Shown here: positions 1 through 9,600 of the stretch, piece after piece
How the letters are laid out: every line of letters starts with the position of its first letter
Numbering within the stretch: the stretch's first letter is position 1
Assembly: GCA_025210295.1 (NCBI GenBank)
Contig: JAOASC010000044.1
Location: 88,343 to 152,342 of the forward strand
Origin: Flavobacteriales bacterium
Lineage (GTDB): Bacteria; Bacteroidota; Bacteroidia; Flavobacteriales_D; Parvicellaceae
Direction: 5' to 3'
Length of the DNA stretch: 64,000 bases
The notes under the pieces: model-generated
What the model saw: only the letters and a program-made list of their open reading frames with translations
Database searches by the model: none
What the model was told of the DNA's origin: nothing
Position numbers and translations under genes: made by a program

Positions 1-106
1 TACCGAGCGAGGAACGATCAATTAGTTGGATAATTGTATTTATTTCATTTACGGTATAAATGTTATCAAGGATATAATATCCTTTATGTGCTAATTGATC
101 ATTCAT
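1..106 (-). CDS. 5' end of an unknown protein (partial)
   Basis: An ATG at 106 on the minus strand opens a frame that stays open to the window edge (35 codons). It is preceded by AAGGAGT, a good Shine-Dalgarno match that is unusual in this window. The N-terminus reads MNDQLAHKGYYILDNIYTVN. The G-Y-Y-I-L-D-N pattern resembles the start of phytanoyl-CoA dioxygenase-like proteins, but too little is present to assign a family. It is divergent from the SRPBCC/GyrI-like gene that follows, so the roughly 90 bases between them should hold both promoters. Confidence 0.55.
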   Translation of the reverse strand, partial: MNDQLAHKGYYILDNIYTVNEINTIIQLIDRSSLG

Positions 107-194
107 GTTTTACTCCTTTGGAATAATAAAATTATAAAATAACAAATTGAATATGCATCAACTTCATTATATTCGCTCAAATAAATTTAGAATT

Positions 195-1118
195 ATGCCA
201 AAATTAACGGTAAAAAAATCAATTGTAATTAAAGCATCGCCAGAGAAAGTATATGGTGTTGTTGCAGACTTTAGTCAATGGCAACCGTGGTCTCCATGGT
301 TAATTATGGAAGATGGAGTAAAAGTCAACGTAAGAGCAGATAAAAAGTATTATGAGTGGGAGGGAGATTTAGTAGGTGCTGGAAATATGACTGTAGCATC
401 TGAAAAAGAATTTACTCGTATTGACTACGATTTAATGTTTTTAAAACCTTGGAAGTCCAAAGCAAAAGTAGCATTTGAGTTAGAAAAACAAGGTGATGAA
501 ACACTTGTAACTTGGTACATGAATAGTAGTCTGCCTTTCTTTTTGTTTTGGATGAAAAAAATGACAGAAAATTTCATCGGAATGGATTATGATAGAGGGC
601 TTAAAATGTTAAAAGACTATGTAGAAGACGGGACTGTTCATTCTAAGTTATCGTTTAAAGGAATTAGTCAATTTGAAGGAGCAAAGTATATTGCTATTAA
701 TACAGAATGTGCAATTCAAGATATGCCAGAGAATAGTAAGAGAGATTTTACAAAATTGATGACATATATGAGAGATAACCATGCTGATATAATGGATAAG
801 GCAATGAGTATCTATCATAAATGGGATATGAGAAAACAACGTGTGAATTATTCTGCTTGTGCAATTGTTTCTGAAATTCCAAAAGATCTTCCTGCTGGAT
901 TTGTCACTGGTGAATATCCAAAGGCTAAAGTATATGCTGTACACCATACAGGGCCATATCATCACATTGGTAATGCATGGACAGCGCAAATGATGAGACA
1001 AAGAGGTAAGGTCTTTAAACCAAGTAAACAATTACACCCTATGGAGTATTATATTAATAGCCCATTTGATACTGATGAATTAGCATTAGAAACGGAAGTA
1101 CTATTCCCTATAGCTTAG
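195..1118 (+). CDS. SRPBCC-domain/GyrI-like effector-binding protein
   Basis: This is a 307-residue soluble protein without a signal peptide. Residues about 1-145 look like an SRPBCC (START/polyketide-cyclase) fold: it opens KSIVIKASPEKVYGVVADF, followed by a Trp-rich QWQPWSPW stretch, the usual entrance to the hydrophobic pocket. Residues about 155-307 look like a GyrI-like/AraC effector-binding domain, with the typical PKAKVYAVHHTGPYHHIGNAW segment and a final acidic strand (LALETEVLFPIA). Both domains bind small hydrophobic ligands, so a binding or sensing role is likely, but no enzyme activity can be claimed. I chose the ATG at 195 because the SRPBCC fold begins right after it; the frame extends upstream only through a TTG at 147 and an ATG at 153. 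It converges on the cyclase receptor operon and shares its terminator. Confidence 0.75.
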   Translation: MPKLTVKKSIVIKASPEKVYGVVADFSQWQPWSPWLIMEDGVKVNVRADKKYYEWEGDLVGAGNMTVASEKEFTRIDYDLMFLKPWKSKAKVAFELEKQGDETLVTWYMNSSLPFFLFWMKKMTENFIGMDYDRGLKMLKDYVEDGTVHSKLSFKGISQFEGAKYIAINTECAIQDMPENSKRDFTKLMTYMRDNHADIMDKAMSIYHKWDMRKQRVNYSACAIVSEIPKDLPAGFVTGEYPKAKVYAVHHTGPYHHIGNAWTAQMMRQRGKVFKPSKQLHPMEYYINSPFDTDELALETEVLFPIA

Positions 1119-1141
1119 TCTAATAATACATCTATCATAAC

Positions 1142-1173
1142 AAAAAGGCGGTCGAAATTTCGACCGCCTTTTT
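1142..1173. terminator. Bidirectional rho-independent terminator
   Basis: A perfect inverted repeat has GGCGGTCGAAA/TTTCGACCGCC arms, flanked by A5 on the left and T5 on the right, so it works on both strands. It lies between the converging SRPBCC/GyrI-like gene and the long minus-strand operon that ends with the cyclase receptor. Confidence 0.93.
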
Positions 1174-1198
1174 GTTATATAAGAGTTTAATACTTTGA

Positions 1199-4100
1199 TC
1201 AATCAACATAATCGTCGTCAATAAGACGCTGTTTAATGATTTCTAAATGTTTCATTTTATCGGCCTGTCTCAGCTTTATTGCAGAGTCAGTAAAGTATTT
1301 GTGCATGGTTAAGAATTTAACTTGAATTTCGTCCCAAGTTCGATCACTATCAATTTTTCCATGGTCTCGTAATTCTCTTCTCAAGGTGTCAGAAATTTCA
1401 AAAAAGTCATCTCTTCCTAAATAATCTAAATCAGCATCACAGATGATTTGTTCCAGTAAGTTATTAGGCTGATGCGGTATACGGGTAGCGTAGATTAACT
1501 CCTCAACTTGTTTAACTTGCTCTGGAGTATATCCATATTTAGGAAGTATTTCAGCTGCCATACGTGCACCTATAGGTTCATTAGCATCGTATTGTTCTAC
1601 AAATCCAGCATCGTGATAAGTCGCAGCAGATTTTAAAACAAAAATATCCTCATCCAATACCCCCTCCATAATCGCAATACGTTCTACAGCCTCAACAACA
1701 TCTAATGTATGATGTATTCCATGATAGTGGAGGTTAGGGGAAAGTTCTTCTTCCAGAATTTTCATAATATGACGTTCTGCTTTTCTATAGTTAATACTAC
1801 TATAGATGTGAAGATTCATATAGTCCTTAAACTTTTGATTAGGAACTGTCCCATCTGCGTCTTTGGATAAGTGTGGCTTAATTCTGTCGACAAAATACAT
1901 GTCGATTTCACCTTTGTTTTTAGCTGCGATTTTTCCTCTATAGGTACAATCGAAATAAGGTTTAATTTGGTTATAGGTTGTTCCAGAAATATTTACTTTT
2001 CCTGGAACACTAGATGTCTCCATTCGTTGAGCAACATTTACTGTATTTCCCCAAATATCATAAGCAATACGTTTGGTACCAATTACTCCTGCAATAACAT
2101 CTCCAGTATGTAACCCTATTCTTAGTTCCCAATAACGTTCACCAATACTCTCCATTTTTTGCTGCATCACTTTCATGTGCGCTTGAATTTCTAATGCAGC
2201 TAATACACTATTAACAGGATTTTCTTTATCTCTTAGTGGAACACCACCAGCAGCCATATAAGCATCTCCAATCGTCTTAATTTTTTCGATTTGGTGCTTT
2301 TCTATGATTTGGTCAAAATCTTTAAAGAGCATATCCAATTGTGTTACCAGTTCAATTGGTTTCATGGTTTCAGCAATCTTAGTAAAGCCTTTAATATCGG
2401 TAAACATCACTGTTACCATTCGGTAATACCTTGTTCTAGCTTTACCTTTGTTTTTAAGCTCTTCGGCAGTCTCGGCAGGTAAAATATTGAGCAGTAATTC
2501 ATCTGCTTTGTTTTTTTCAATCTCTAGTGCCCTCTTTTGTTCTTCAATTTGCTCTTTTTGTTTCGTAATGGTTTTGGTTCTTTTCTCAACTAAGAAAGTC
2601 AGTTTTCTCTTTTGAGATTTCATACTTCTTATTCTAATGATATAAGAGATGTAGAAAATAAGTAAGATAAAGAAAGTCAATGCTGTAATAAACCACCATG
2701 TTTTCCAAAAGGGGGGAGTGATGATTAATTTAATTTCTGTTGGTTCAGTAGACCAAACACCATCAGAATTGGCTGCCCAAACTTTAAAGGTGTAATTTCC
2801 AGGAGAGAGATTAGAATAGTTGATTTGTTGCATGTCCCCCAATTCAAGAGAGGTGTCATATAAGCCATCCATCATTATTCTATATTTGTTTCCTTTGGAG
2901 TGTGTATAGTGAAGCGCAGAAAACTTAAATGTGATATTGTTTTGCAAATACCTTAATTTCAATTGTTTTAAATGAGTAGTAGATTGAATAGAATCTATTT
3001 TATTAGCTATGGGTTCGTTAAACAATAAAATGTCTGTAATAACTACTTTAGGAGGTTTTATGTTCTTAATAATCTTATTAGGGTCGAATACATTGAACCC
3101 ATTAATTCCTCCAAAGTAGAGTTTGCCAGATGCTCCTTTGTGATATGCACCATTATTAAACTCATTACTTTGTAATCCATCATCTTCAGTAAAATTTTGA
3201 AAGCTATTATAGGCAATATCGAAAAGTGATAAACCAAAGTTAGTACTTACCCATAGTTTATTGGAGTCATCTTCCATTAACAAGCCGTAGATGGCATTGT
3301 TGGCAAGTCCATTTTCTTCTGTGTAGGTCTTAAAGAATTCATTTTTACTATTCAAATGGTTGAGTCCTCCACCATAAGTTCCTATCCAAATATCATTTTT
3401 TTGTCCTTCTAGTATAGATAAAACCGTATTATCGCTAATCGATAACGTATCTTCTCCTTCATTTGAATGTGTAATGAATTGATATTGATATTTGTTGTTA
3501 GCATCTCTTACTCCTTTACATAGCCCACCACCGATTAGTCCTATCCAAAGTACATGTTCTTTATCGGTGATAACAGTTTTACATTCGTATTTAGGTAACT
3601 TATATCTGCCAGTATCTAGATTACTGTAAAATTGATAGGTTAAGGAATCAAGAGTCACTCGAGCTATTCCCTCTTTACAGGCAGCCCATAGGTTGTTCTC
3701 ATTATCGAAGTGAATATAGTTGACTCGATTATCATGGCTCCCCTCTATCTCCTTGCGATAGGGAATATTGGTATAAGTACCATCTTTAGGTTCAAAAAGG
3801 TAAAGTCCATCTGAGGTTCCTGCCCAAAAACGGTTGTAAGGATCTTTTTTTAGGGAATATACACTGTTGTTGGCACTAGCTCCTTTAAAAGGGTATTGAT
3901 GAAAGGTCTTTTCTATAGTGTTGACGATGGTAATCCCTTCTCTTGTCCCAACAAATATATCATTTCCATTTTCGTATATGCTCCAAACGTTTTTATCTAA
4001 TAAGCTATTGGGGTTACCGTATTGGTAGTTGTAGTGCTCAAAAAATTGTTTAATAGGGTCAAAAAAATTAAGACCATCTTGGGTACCGATCCAGATGGAA

Positions 4101-5050
4101 CCATTTTCATCCTCAAGGATGGCATTAATAATATTACTAGAAATAGAGTAAGTATTGAAATCGTTTTGTATAAAATTTTGCTTGAAATATTCCCCTTGTT
4201 TATTCTTGCTGATCGAATATAATCCATTTCCATTGGTCCCAATCCATATTACATTTTTCTTAACTAAGAAGCAAGTAGCAAAATTGATGTTTTCTTGAGC
4301 TAAAAATTTAGGAACAGAGACCTTAAAGTTTGTTTTATTAATACTATTAATCCCATGATTGGTACCTACTAGCAGATGATCTTGATCATATTTCGAAAAG
4401 GAGAGGATAGTGTTGTCAATCAAGTTTTTTGTTTCATCTATTATTGTCGTTTTCTTATTCTTTTTATTAAAAACAATTATACCTCTGCCTTTAGTACCAA
4501 TCCAAACATTATCCTCATCTAAAAAAATTTGATTGAGTTTATTGAATGGAAAGCCATTAGAGGTGTTATATTTTTCTACTTTATCATTAGAGGGCCAATA
4601 GTGAAAGAGCCCATTGTTTTGTGTCGTAAACCAGATAGAGCCATTGTTGTCAATGGCCAATTGTTGTACATCTATTTTTGATAAAATATTTTCTTTTGGA
4701 AAAGAATGAAATGTAGATGACTTAGGGTCATAACGATTAAGTCCCCCATTTTGTGTTCCAATCCAAATTTGAAGAGAGTTAGAATCTTGTTGAATACAAT
4801 TGATAAATGAATTAGATAAAGAATGTTTATCGTCTATTCTATGCTTATAGGTCTTAAAATGATAGCCATCATATCTATTGAGCCCATCTTGAGTACCTGA
4901 CCATATAAACCCTTTCTCGTCTTCTAAAAGCGTTAAGATACTGCTTTGAGAAAGCCCATCTTTAATGGATCGTTTATTAAACCTTATGGTTTGTCCATAA
5001 TAAAATAAACCTGAAAACAACAAGAAGAATAGAAGGAGGTAAACTCTCAT
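1199..5050 (-). CDS. Propeller-receptor adenylate cyclase with C-terminal HD domain
   Basis: 1283 residues, membrane-bound. Order: signal peptide (1-20); two-component-regulator propeller repeats (about 25-670, recurrent IWIGT..GL motifs); Y_Y_Y-like domain (about 700-775, ending NYTFKVWAANSDGVWS); one transmembrane segment (about 785-808); coiled coil (about 815-860); class III cyclase (about 870-1045); HD domain (about 1090-1250). The cyclase keeps both metal Asp residues (FTDIKGF, GDAYMAAGG), the adenine-selecting Lys (EKIKTIGDAY) and Asp (YDIWGN), and the transition-state Asn/Arg (NVAQRM), so ATP is the likely substrate. The HD part has HH (GIHHTLDV), HD (TYHDAGF) and a later Asp (DADLDYLG), the pattern of metal-dependent phosphohydrolases. 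Whether it degrades the cyclase product is inference. The ATG follows the riboflavin synthase stop directly. It is the last gene of the operon. Confidence 0.9.
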   Translation of the reverse strand: MRVYLLLFFLLFSGLFYYGQTIRFNKRSIKDGLSQSSILTLLEDEKGFIWSGTQDGLNRYDGYHFKTYKHRIDDKHSLSNSFINCIQQDSNSLQIWIGTQNGGLNRYDPKSSTFHSFPKENILSKIDVQQLAIDNNGSIWFTTQNNGLFHYWPSNDKVEKYNTSNGFPFNKLNQIFLDEDNVWIGTKGRGIIVFNKKNKKTTIIDETKNLIDNTILSFSKYDQDHLLVGTNHGINSINKTNFKVSVPKFLAQENINFATCFLVKKNVIWIGTNGNGLYSISKNKQGEYFKQNFIQNDFNTYSISSNIINAILEDENGSIWIGTQDGLNFFDPIKQFFEHYNYQYGNPNSLLDKNVWSIYENGNDIFVGTREGITIVNTIEKTFHQYPFKGASANNSVYSLKKDPYNRFWAGTSDGLYLFEPKDGTYTNIPYRKEIEGSHDNRVNYIHFDNENNLWAACKEGIARVTLDSLTYQFYSNLDTGRYKLPKYECKTVITDKEHVLWIGLIGGGLCKGVRDANNKYQYQFITHSNEGEDTLSISDNTVLSILEGQKNDIWIGTYGGGLNHLNSKNEFFKTYTEENGLANNAIYGLLMEDDSNKLWVSTNFGLSLFDIAYNSFQNFTEDDGLQSNEFNNGAYHKGASGKLYFGGINGFNVFDPNKIIKNIKPPKVVITDILLFNEPIANKIDSIQSTTHLKQLKLRYLQNNITFKFSALHYTHSKGNKYRIMMDGLYDTSLELGDMQQINYSNLSPGNYTFKVWAANSDGVWSTEPTEIKLIITPPFWKTWWFITALTFFILLIFYISYIIRIRSMKSQKRKLTFLVEKRTKTITKQKEQIEEQKRALEIEKNKADELLLNILPAETAEELKNKGKARTRYYRMVTVMFTDIKGFTKIAETMKPIELVTQLDMLFKDFDQIIEKHQIEKIKTIGDAYMAAGGVPLRDKENPVNSVLAALEIQAHMKVMQQKMESIGERYWELRIGLHTGDVIAGVIGTKRIAYDIWGNTVNVAQRMETSSVPGKVNISGTTYNQIKPYFDCTYRGKIAAKNKGEIDMYFVDRIKPHLSKDADGTVPNQKFKDYMNLHIYSSINYRKAERHIMKILEEELSPNLHYHGIHHTLDVVEAVERIAIMEGVLDEDIFVLKSAATYHDAGFVEQYDANEPIGARMAAEILPKYGYTPEQVKQVEELIYATRIPHQPNNLLEQIICDADLDYLGRDDFFEISDTLRRELRDHGKIDSDRTWDEIQVKFLTMHKYFTDSAIKLRQADKMKHLEIIKQRLIDDDYVD

Positions 5051-5650
5051 TTATAAATGATTTTGCAATTGTTTTTGTATCAATTTAGTAACATATTTAC
5101 CTACAATGTCAAACTCAAGGTTTACTGTTGTACCTATCTTAAACGTATGGAAGTTGGTATGCTCATATGTATAAGGAATAATAGCAACTGAAAATTGATT
5201 ATCATTGGAGTTAACAACTGTAAGGCTAACTCCATTTATTGTTACAGAGCCTTTTTCAACAGTAATATTCCCTTGATCCTCATATTCAAAAGTGAAAATC
5301 CAACTACCATCTGCATTTTTTATAGCAATACATTTTGCTGTTTGATCTACATGCCCTTGAACAATATGTCCGTCAAGCCTATTACCAATTTGGGTACAAC
5401 GCTCAAGGTTGACCAAATCTCCTGTGCTTAATAGACCAATGTTAGATTTTTGAAGAGTCTCATCGATAGCAGTGACTACATAGTTTTTTCCGCTTTTCTC
5501 AACCACAGTTAAGCAAACACCATTATGTGCAACGCTTTGGTCAATTTGAAGCTCATCAGTAAAATTAGCTTCAATTGTAAGGTGGACATTAGTTTGGTCT
5601 TTTTTTAGGTCAACGACCTTTCCTAGTTGTTCTATTATTCCAGTGAACAT
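5051..5650 (-). CDS. ribE: Riboflavin synthase, alpha subunit
   Basis: 199 residues, the normal length. The enzyme dismutates two 6,7-dimethyl-8-ribityllumazine molecules to riboflavin in the cytoplasm. The N-terminus is the hallmark MFTGIIEQLG. Two homologous lumazine-binding halves are visible: the first has the NGVCLTV motif and the GNRLDGHIVQGHVDQT turn, the second (about residue 98 on) has INGVSLTVV near residue 135. The gene sits one base after the PorP/SprF stop codon and touches the cyclase start, so it is almost certainly co-transcribed with surface-protein genes. That is an odd place for a vitamin gene; no FMN riboswitch or other rib genes are visible. Confidence 0.95.
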   Translation of the reverse strand: MFTGIIEQLGKVVDLKKDQTNVHLTIEANFTDELQIDQSVAHNGVCLTVVEKSGKNYVVTAIDETLQKSNIGLLSTGDLVNLERCTQIGNRLDGHIVQGHVDQTAKCIAIKNADGSWIFTFEYEDQGNITVEKGSVTINGVSLTVVNSNDNQFSVAIIPYTYEHTNFHTFKIGTTVNLEFDIVGKYVTKLIQKQLQNHL

Positions 5651-5651
5651 A

Positions 5652-6638
5652 TTAATCTAAGTGTTTTAAGTTGGTTTTAGTTGTACTCTTTTTATCTTTT
5701 AAGAATTCACTACTGATGTCATTCTCCTCATTAGCTTTGGTATTTGAAAAACGAATTCCAATAAAAAGTTCATGCGTTCCAGTGCTGTAATTTCTAAGGT
5801 TTGTTGTGGTAAAATCATAAGCATATCCAAAAGATAAGTTTTGCTTATAGGTTACTCCTAAAAGAACAGAAGCAGCATCCATTGTTCTATATACGCCTCC
5901 TAACCATAACTTATCTTTCCAAATTACTCTTGCCATAATGTCTGCTTGAACTGGTGCAGGAGAAATGTATTTAATAATAGCTGATGGTTCTACTTTAAAA
6001 TCCTTAGCTACTCTAAATTTATAACCTCCATTAACGATAAAATGATTTTCTAATCGGCTTAATCCAGTGTATAAAGCTTCATTAAACTTTAGCTTTGATT
6101 GCAATAGATTAGGCATGGTAAAACCTACAAACCATTTGGGATGGTACAGGTGAGCACCAAATTTAGCATCAGGAACTAAGCTTCTCATTACTCCATTAAC
6201 AATTACTTGATCATTGGGATCGTATAAGTCTATTTTATGAGCATCTAATTTCCATTCTAGAATTCCTCCACTTAATGCTAAGCCTAACTTGATTCTTGAA
6301 GTCAGTTTTAACTTGTAAGTGTAAGAAAGTTGAGCGCCTGTTCTTCTTGTTGGCCCTACATGATCGGTATAAAGAAAAGCTCCAATACCAGCATAATTGT
6401 TTTTCAGTGGCCCATGAATACTTAGGGTATATGTTCTTGGTGCATCAGCTATTCCTTGCCACTGATATCGGTGATTAGATCGGGCATCAATGTAAGATTT
6501 TGTGCCTCCTATTGCAGGATTTACAGCATAGTCGTTAAAATAGTATTGACTATACAAAGGCAACTGTTGTGCACAGTTATTATCCGTAAAAACAATTACA
6601 GTAATAATAAGCAATATGGTTGAATAGATATATTTCAT
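5652..6638 (-). CDS. PorP/SprF-family T9SS membrane protein (partner of SprB-like giant)
   Basis: 328 residues with a signal peptide (about 1-24). The mature start QLPLYSQYYFNDYAVNPAIG is the family signature (YSQY.FN...INPA..G), followed by an RYQWQGI motif and alternating beta strands typical of the PorP/SprF outer-membrane barrel (TIGR03519 family). In F. johnsoniae SprF is required for surface display of SprB. The start lies one base after the stop of the 3738-residue SprB-repeat gene, matching the sprB-sprF arrangement. It is therefore probably the exporter or anchor for that giant (inference from context). The C-terminal 30 residues are charged and lie beyond the last strand. Confidence 0.9.
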   Translation of the reverse strand: MKYIYSTILLIITVIVFTDNNCAQQLPLYSQYYFNDYAVNPAIGGTKSYIDARSNHRYQWQGIADAPRTYTLSIHGPLKNNYAGIGAFLYTDHVGPTRRTGAQLSYTYKLKLTSRIKLGLALSGGILEWKLDAHKIDLYDPNDQVIVNGVMRSLVPDAKFGAHLYHPKWFVGFTMPNLLQSKLKFNEALYTGLSRLENHFIVNGGYKFRVAKDFKVEPSAIIKYISPAPVQADIMARVIWKDKLWLGGVYRTMDAASVLLGVTYKQNLSFGYAYDFTTTNLRNYSTGTHELFIGIRFSNTKANEENDISSEFLKDKKSTTKTNLKHLD

Positions 6639-6639
6639 T

Positions 6640-9600
6640 TTACCTCATAATAGTAATAGGCCCTGTAAAAGCATCTGGGAAATTAGGGTCGTTTAATTCA
6701 ATGATATAATAATAGGTACCTACAGGTAATCGTTTCCCTTTATAAATCCCATCCCATGGTTCATTATATCCAATAGATCTAAATAGTAGTTGTCCCCACC
6801 TGTTATAAACTTCAACTACGGATTGAGGGAATTCTTTTATAAAGTCAATTTGCCAGTAATCGTTTGTTCCATCATCATTTGGAGTAAAACCATTTGGAAA
6901 GCTAATTTCAGGAATTGGTCTTACGTGAACAGTATCTGAATTAACACAACCATTGGTGTCAACAACGACGACTACAAAATCTTGTTCTTCATTCAATTCT
7001 ATTAGCGGATTTGGTTGGTTTTCACTGCCATTAATAATATTGTCAGTAGGGCCCCATGTATAATCCTGTCCAGCTGGAGCAGTTGGAGAACCTCCTAAAG
7101 TAATTTCGGAACCAAAGATATTGGTTTGGTCTTCTCCTGCATCTACTTCAGGTAATCCCCAAACAATAAGGTTTACACTATCTCGATGTGAGCAAAAAGC
7201 ATCTGAGACTTCAAGAATAAAATTACAATTTTTAACACTATCTGGACAAACATAAACACTATCAGTGTTGCTTAGTGAATTTCCAAATTCATCAAACCAT
7301 TCAAAGACTATTCCAGAAGGACCTTGTCCTTGTCCAATAAAAGCAGCGCATTCTCCAATACATATTGCCGTATCTAACCCTGCATTGGCTAAGACTATAT
7401 GATTAGTGTCAATACCTATGGTATCCATCTTGATACAATTATTGTTATCTGTAACAGTAAGAATATAATGTGTAGGAAGTAGTCCAGTAATATCTTCAGT
7501 ATTTGCAGAGAAAGAAGTACTTGGCATCGTCTCCCAAGCATAGCTATAACCTGGTGTACCTCCAGTTACAGTTGTGTAGATTGCTCCTTCAGTAGAATAA
7601 ACGCATTCTGAATTAATAGTACTATCTATATTGATGATTATTTCAGTAGGCTCTATTACTGTAATTGTGATACTGTCAGTACATCCATTAGCATCTGTAA
7701 CAATAACTTTAGAATCACCTACACATAAGTTATTTTGTGTTTCGGTATTACTTCCTGTTAGCCAATTATAAGTGTAATTCAATGCTCCGCCAGTTACAAC
7801 AATTGTGGAAACACCATCGCATGTTTCAAAGCATGTTGGGTTTTGTACATGGGGAACTTCAATTGAAATAGAATCTGCCTCTTCTATCACAATACTTTGA
7901 GTGGTCAAACAACCTGTATTCATATCAGTGACTTCAACTAAATGAGTGCCGGCACATAAATTATTAATGGTCGGTGTGGTAATCGTTGTATTAATCCAAT
8001 TGTAAGTATAGTTCCCCGTAGTTGGAGATGCTGTTACTTGAGCACTTCCATCACATAAACCAAAACAACTAACATTTGTTCCAGAAATACTAACTATCGG
8101 AGCAGTGGTAGCGTTTACGGTATAAGTATGGACAGAAATACAACCATTATTGTCAGTGATGGTCAATTCATAAATTCCTGTCTCAAGGTTAGATAAGGTC
8201 TGTAGTGAGCTTACAAAACCATTTGGCCCATTCCAGCTTAATGTATATGGTCCATTAATCCCATTAATATTCAGAGCAATACTACCATCACTGTTGCCAC
8301 AGTTTGAATTAGTTACCACAGCATTGATAATAGGTAGTTCTGGTTCAGTAATTTCAACAGGAACGACTCTTGTACATCTGTTGGAGTCGGTTACTTCTAG
8401 ATAATAAGTTCCTGCCTCAAGGTTGTTAATTGAATTTGAGGTTTGCCCTGTTGGAATCCATAAATAATCGTATGGTAGGGTTCCTCCAGTTGGATTTATG
8501 ATAATGGCTCCATCATTTCCTCCATTACAACTCACATCTGTTTTGTTAATGGTTTCTCCATCTGGTCCACCAATATTACTAATGATTGTTTGTAGCTGTA
8601 TAGCACATCCATTATTATCTATAACTTCAAATGGATGAATTCCAGCACATAAGTTATTATGCGTTAAACCTGTTGAGCCATCTGCCCACAATATTGAATA
8701 GCTTCCACTTCCTCCTGTTGGAGTAACTGTAGTCATACCGTCACATTGCCCACAATTGGCATCTGTATTTGTTGTTGTGGCCATTAGATTATTGATAGCA
8801 ATAGTTTGAACTGTTTGCTCTATAGAGCAGTTGTTAGCATCTGTAATTAGTACAGAGTTTATACCAGGACAAAGACTATCAGCAGCTTGTGTAGTTTCTC
8901 CATTATTCCATTGGTAAGAGTAGCCTAGCGTTCCTCCAAGAGGATTTACCAGAGCTGAACCGTCGCAAACACTATTACAAGAAGCTGCCATGATAGTTGG
9001 TAGTCCTAAAGTGATTGGGGTAGGCTCTGTTATGGTTAAAGCAGCTTGATTTGAACAACCTGTAGTGTTGTCTAATACGACTAAGGTATAAGCCCCTGCA
9101 GGCATGTTGTTGATTGTGGCATTTGTTTCTCCTGCTAAAAGTGTATTGCTTTGGAACCATTGGTAAGTAATTGTTCCAGTATTACCGCTAACAGTAGATG
9201 CTATTACGCCAGAGCTATCTCCAAAACAACTTAAGTCAGTCCCAGCTAAGCTAACCTCCGGGGCTGCAATGTCTGGTAAGTTGAAGTTAAAGGAAGCAGA
9301 ACATGCGTTTGCATCTGTAATGGTTACGGAATAAACACCACTGTTTAAGTTGCTTACATTTGCCGTAGTACCTATTCCTCCAGCCCAATTAATTCCATAA
9401 GGAGCAACACCTCCATTAATGTTTAATGTAATCGCTCCATCACTGTTAGCACATGTTGCAGGAGTAATAAAACTGGTTGCATGAATTGCATTAGGTTCAG
9501 TAATTGTAATTGTTGCATTTCTGATACAACCATTGATATCCTGCATTTGAACGCTGTAGTTTCCAGCTGTTAAATTGGTTTGAGTATTATTGGTAGAGTT

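Noticed and set aside
648..1031. 127-residue minus-strand frame
   Set aside because: Entirely antisense to the SRPBCC/GyrI-like gene; Cys/His/Ile-rich translation without any domain pattern.
8975..9160. 61-residue minus-strand frame inside the SprB giant
   Set aside because: Same strand but another frame of the giant gene; no repeat or domain pattern.
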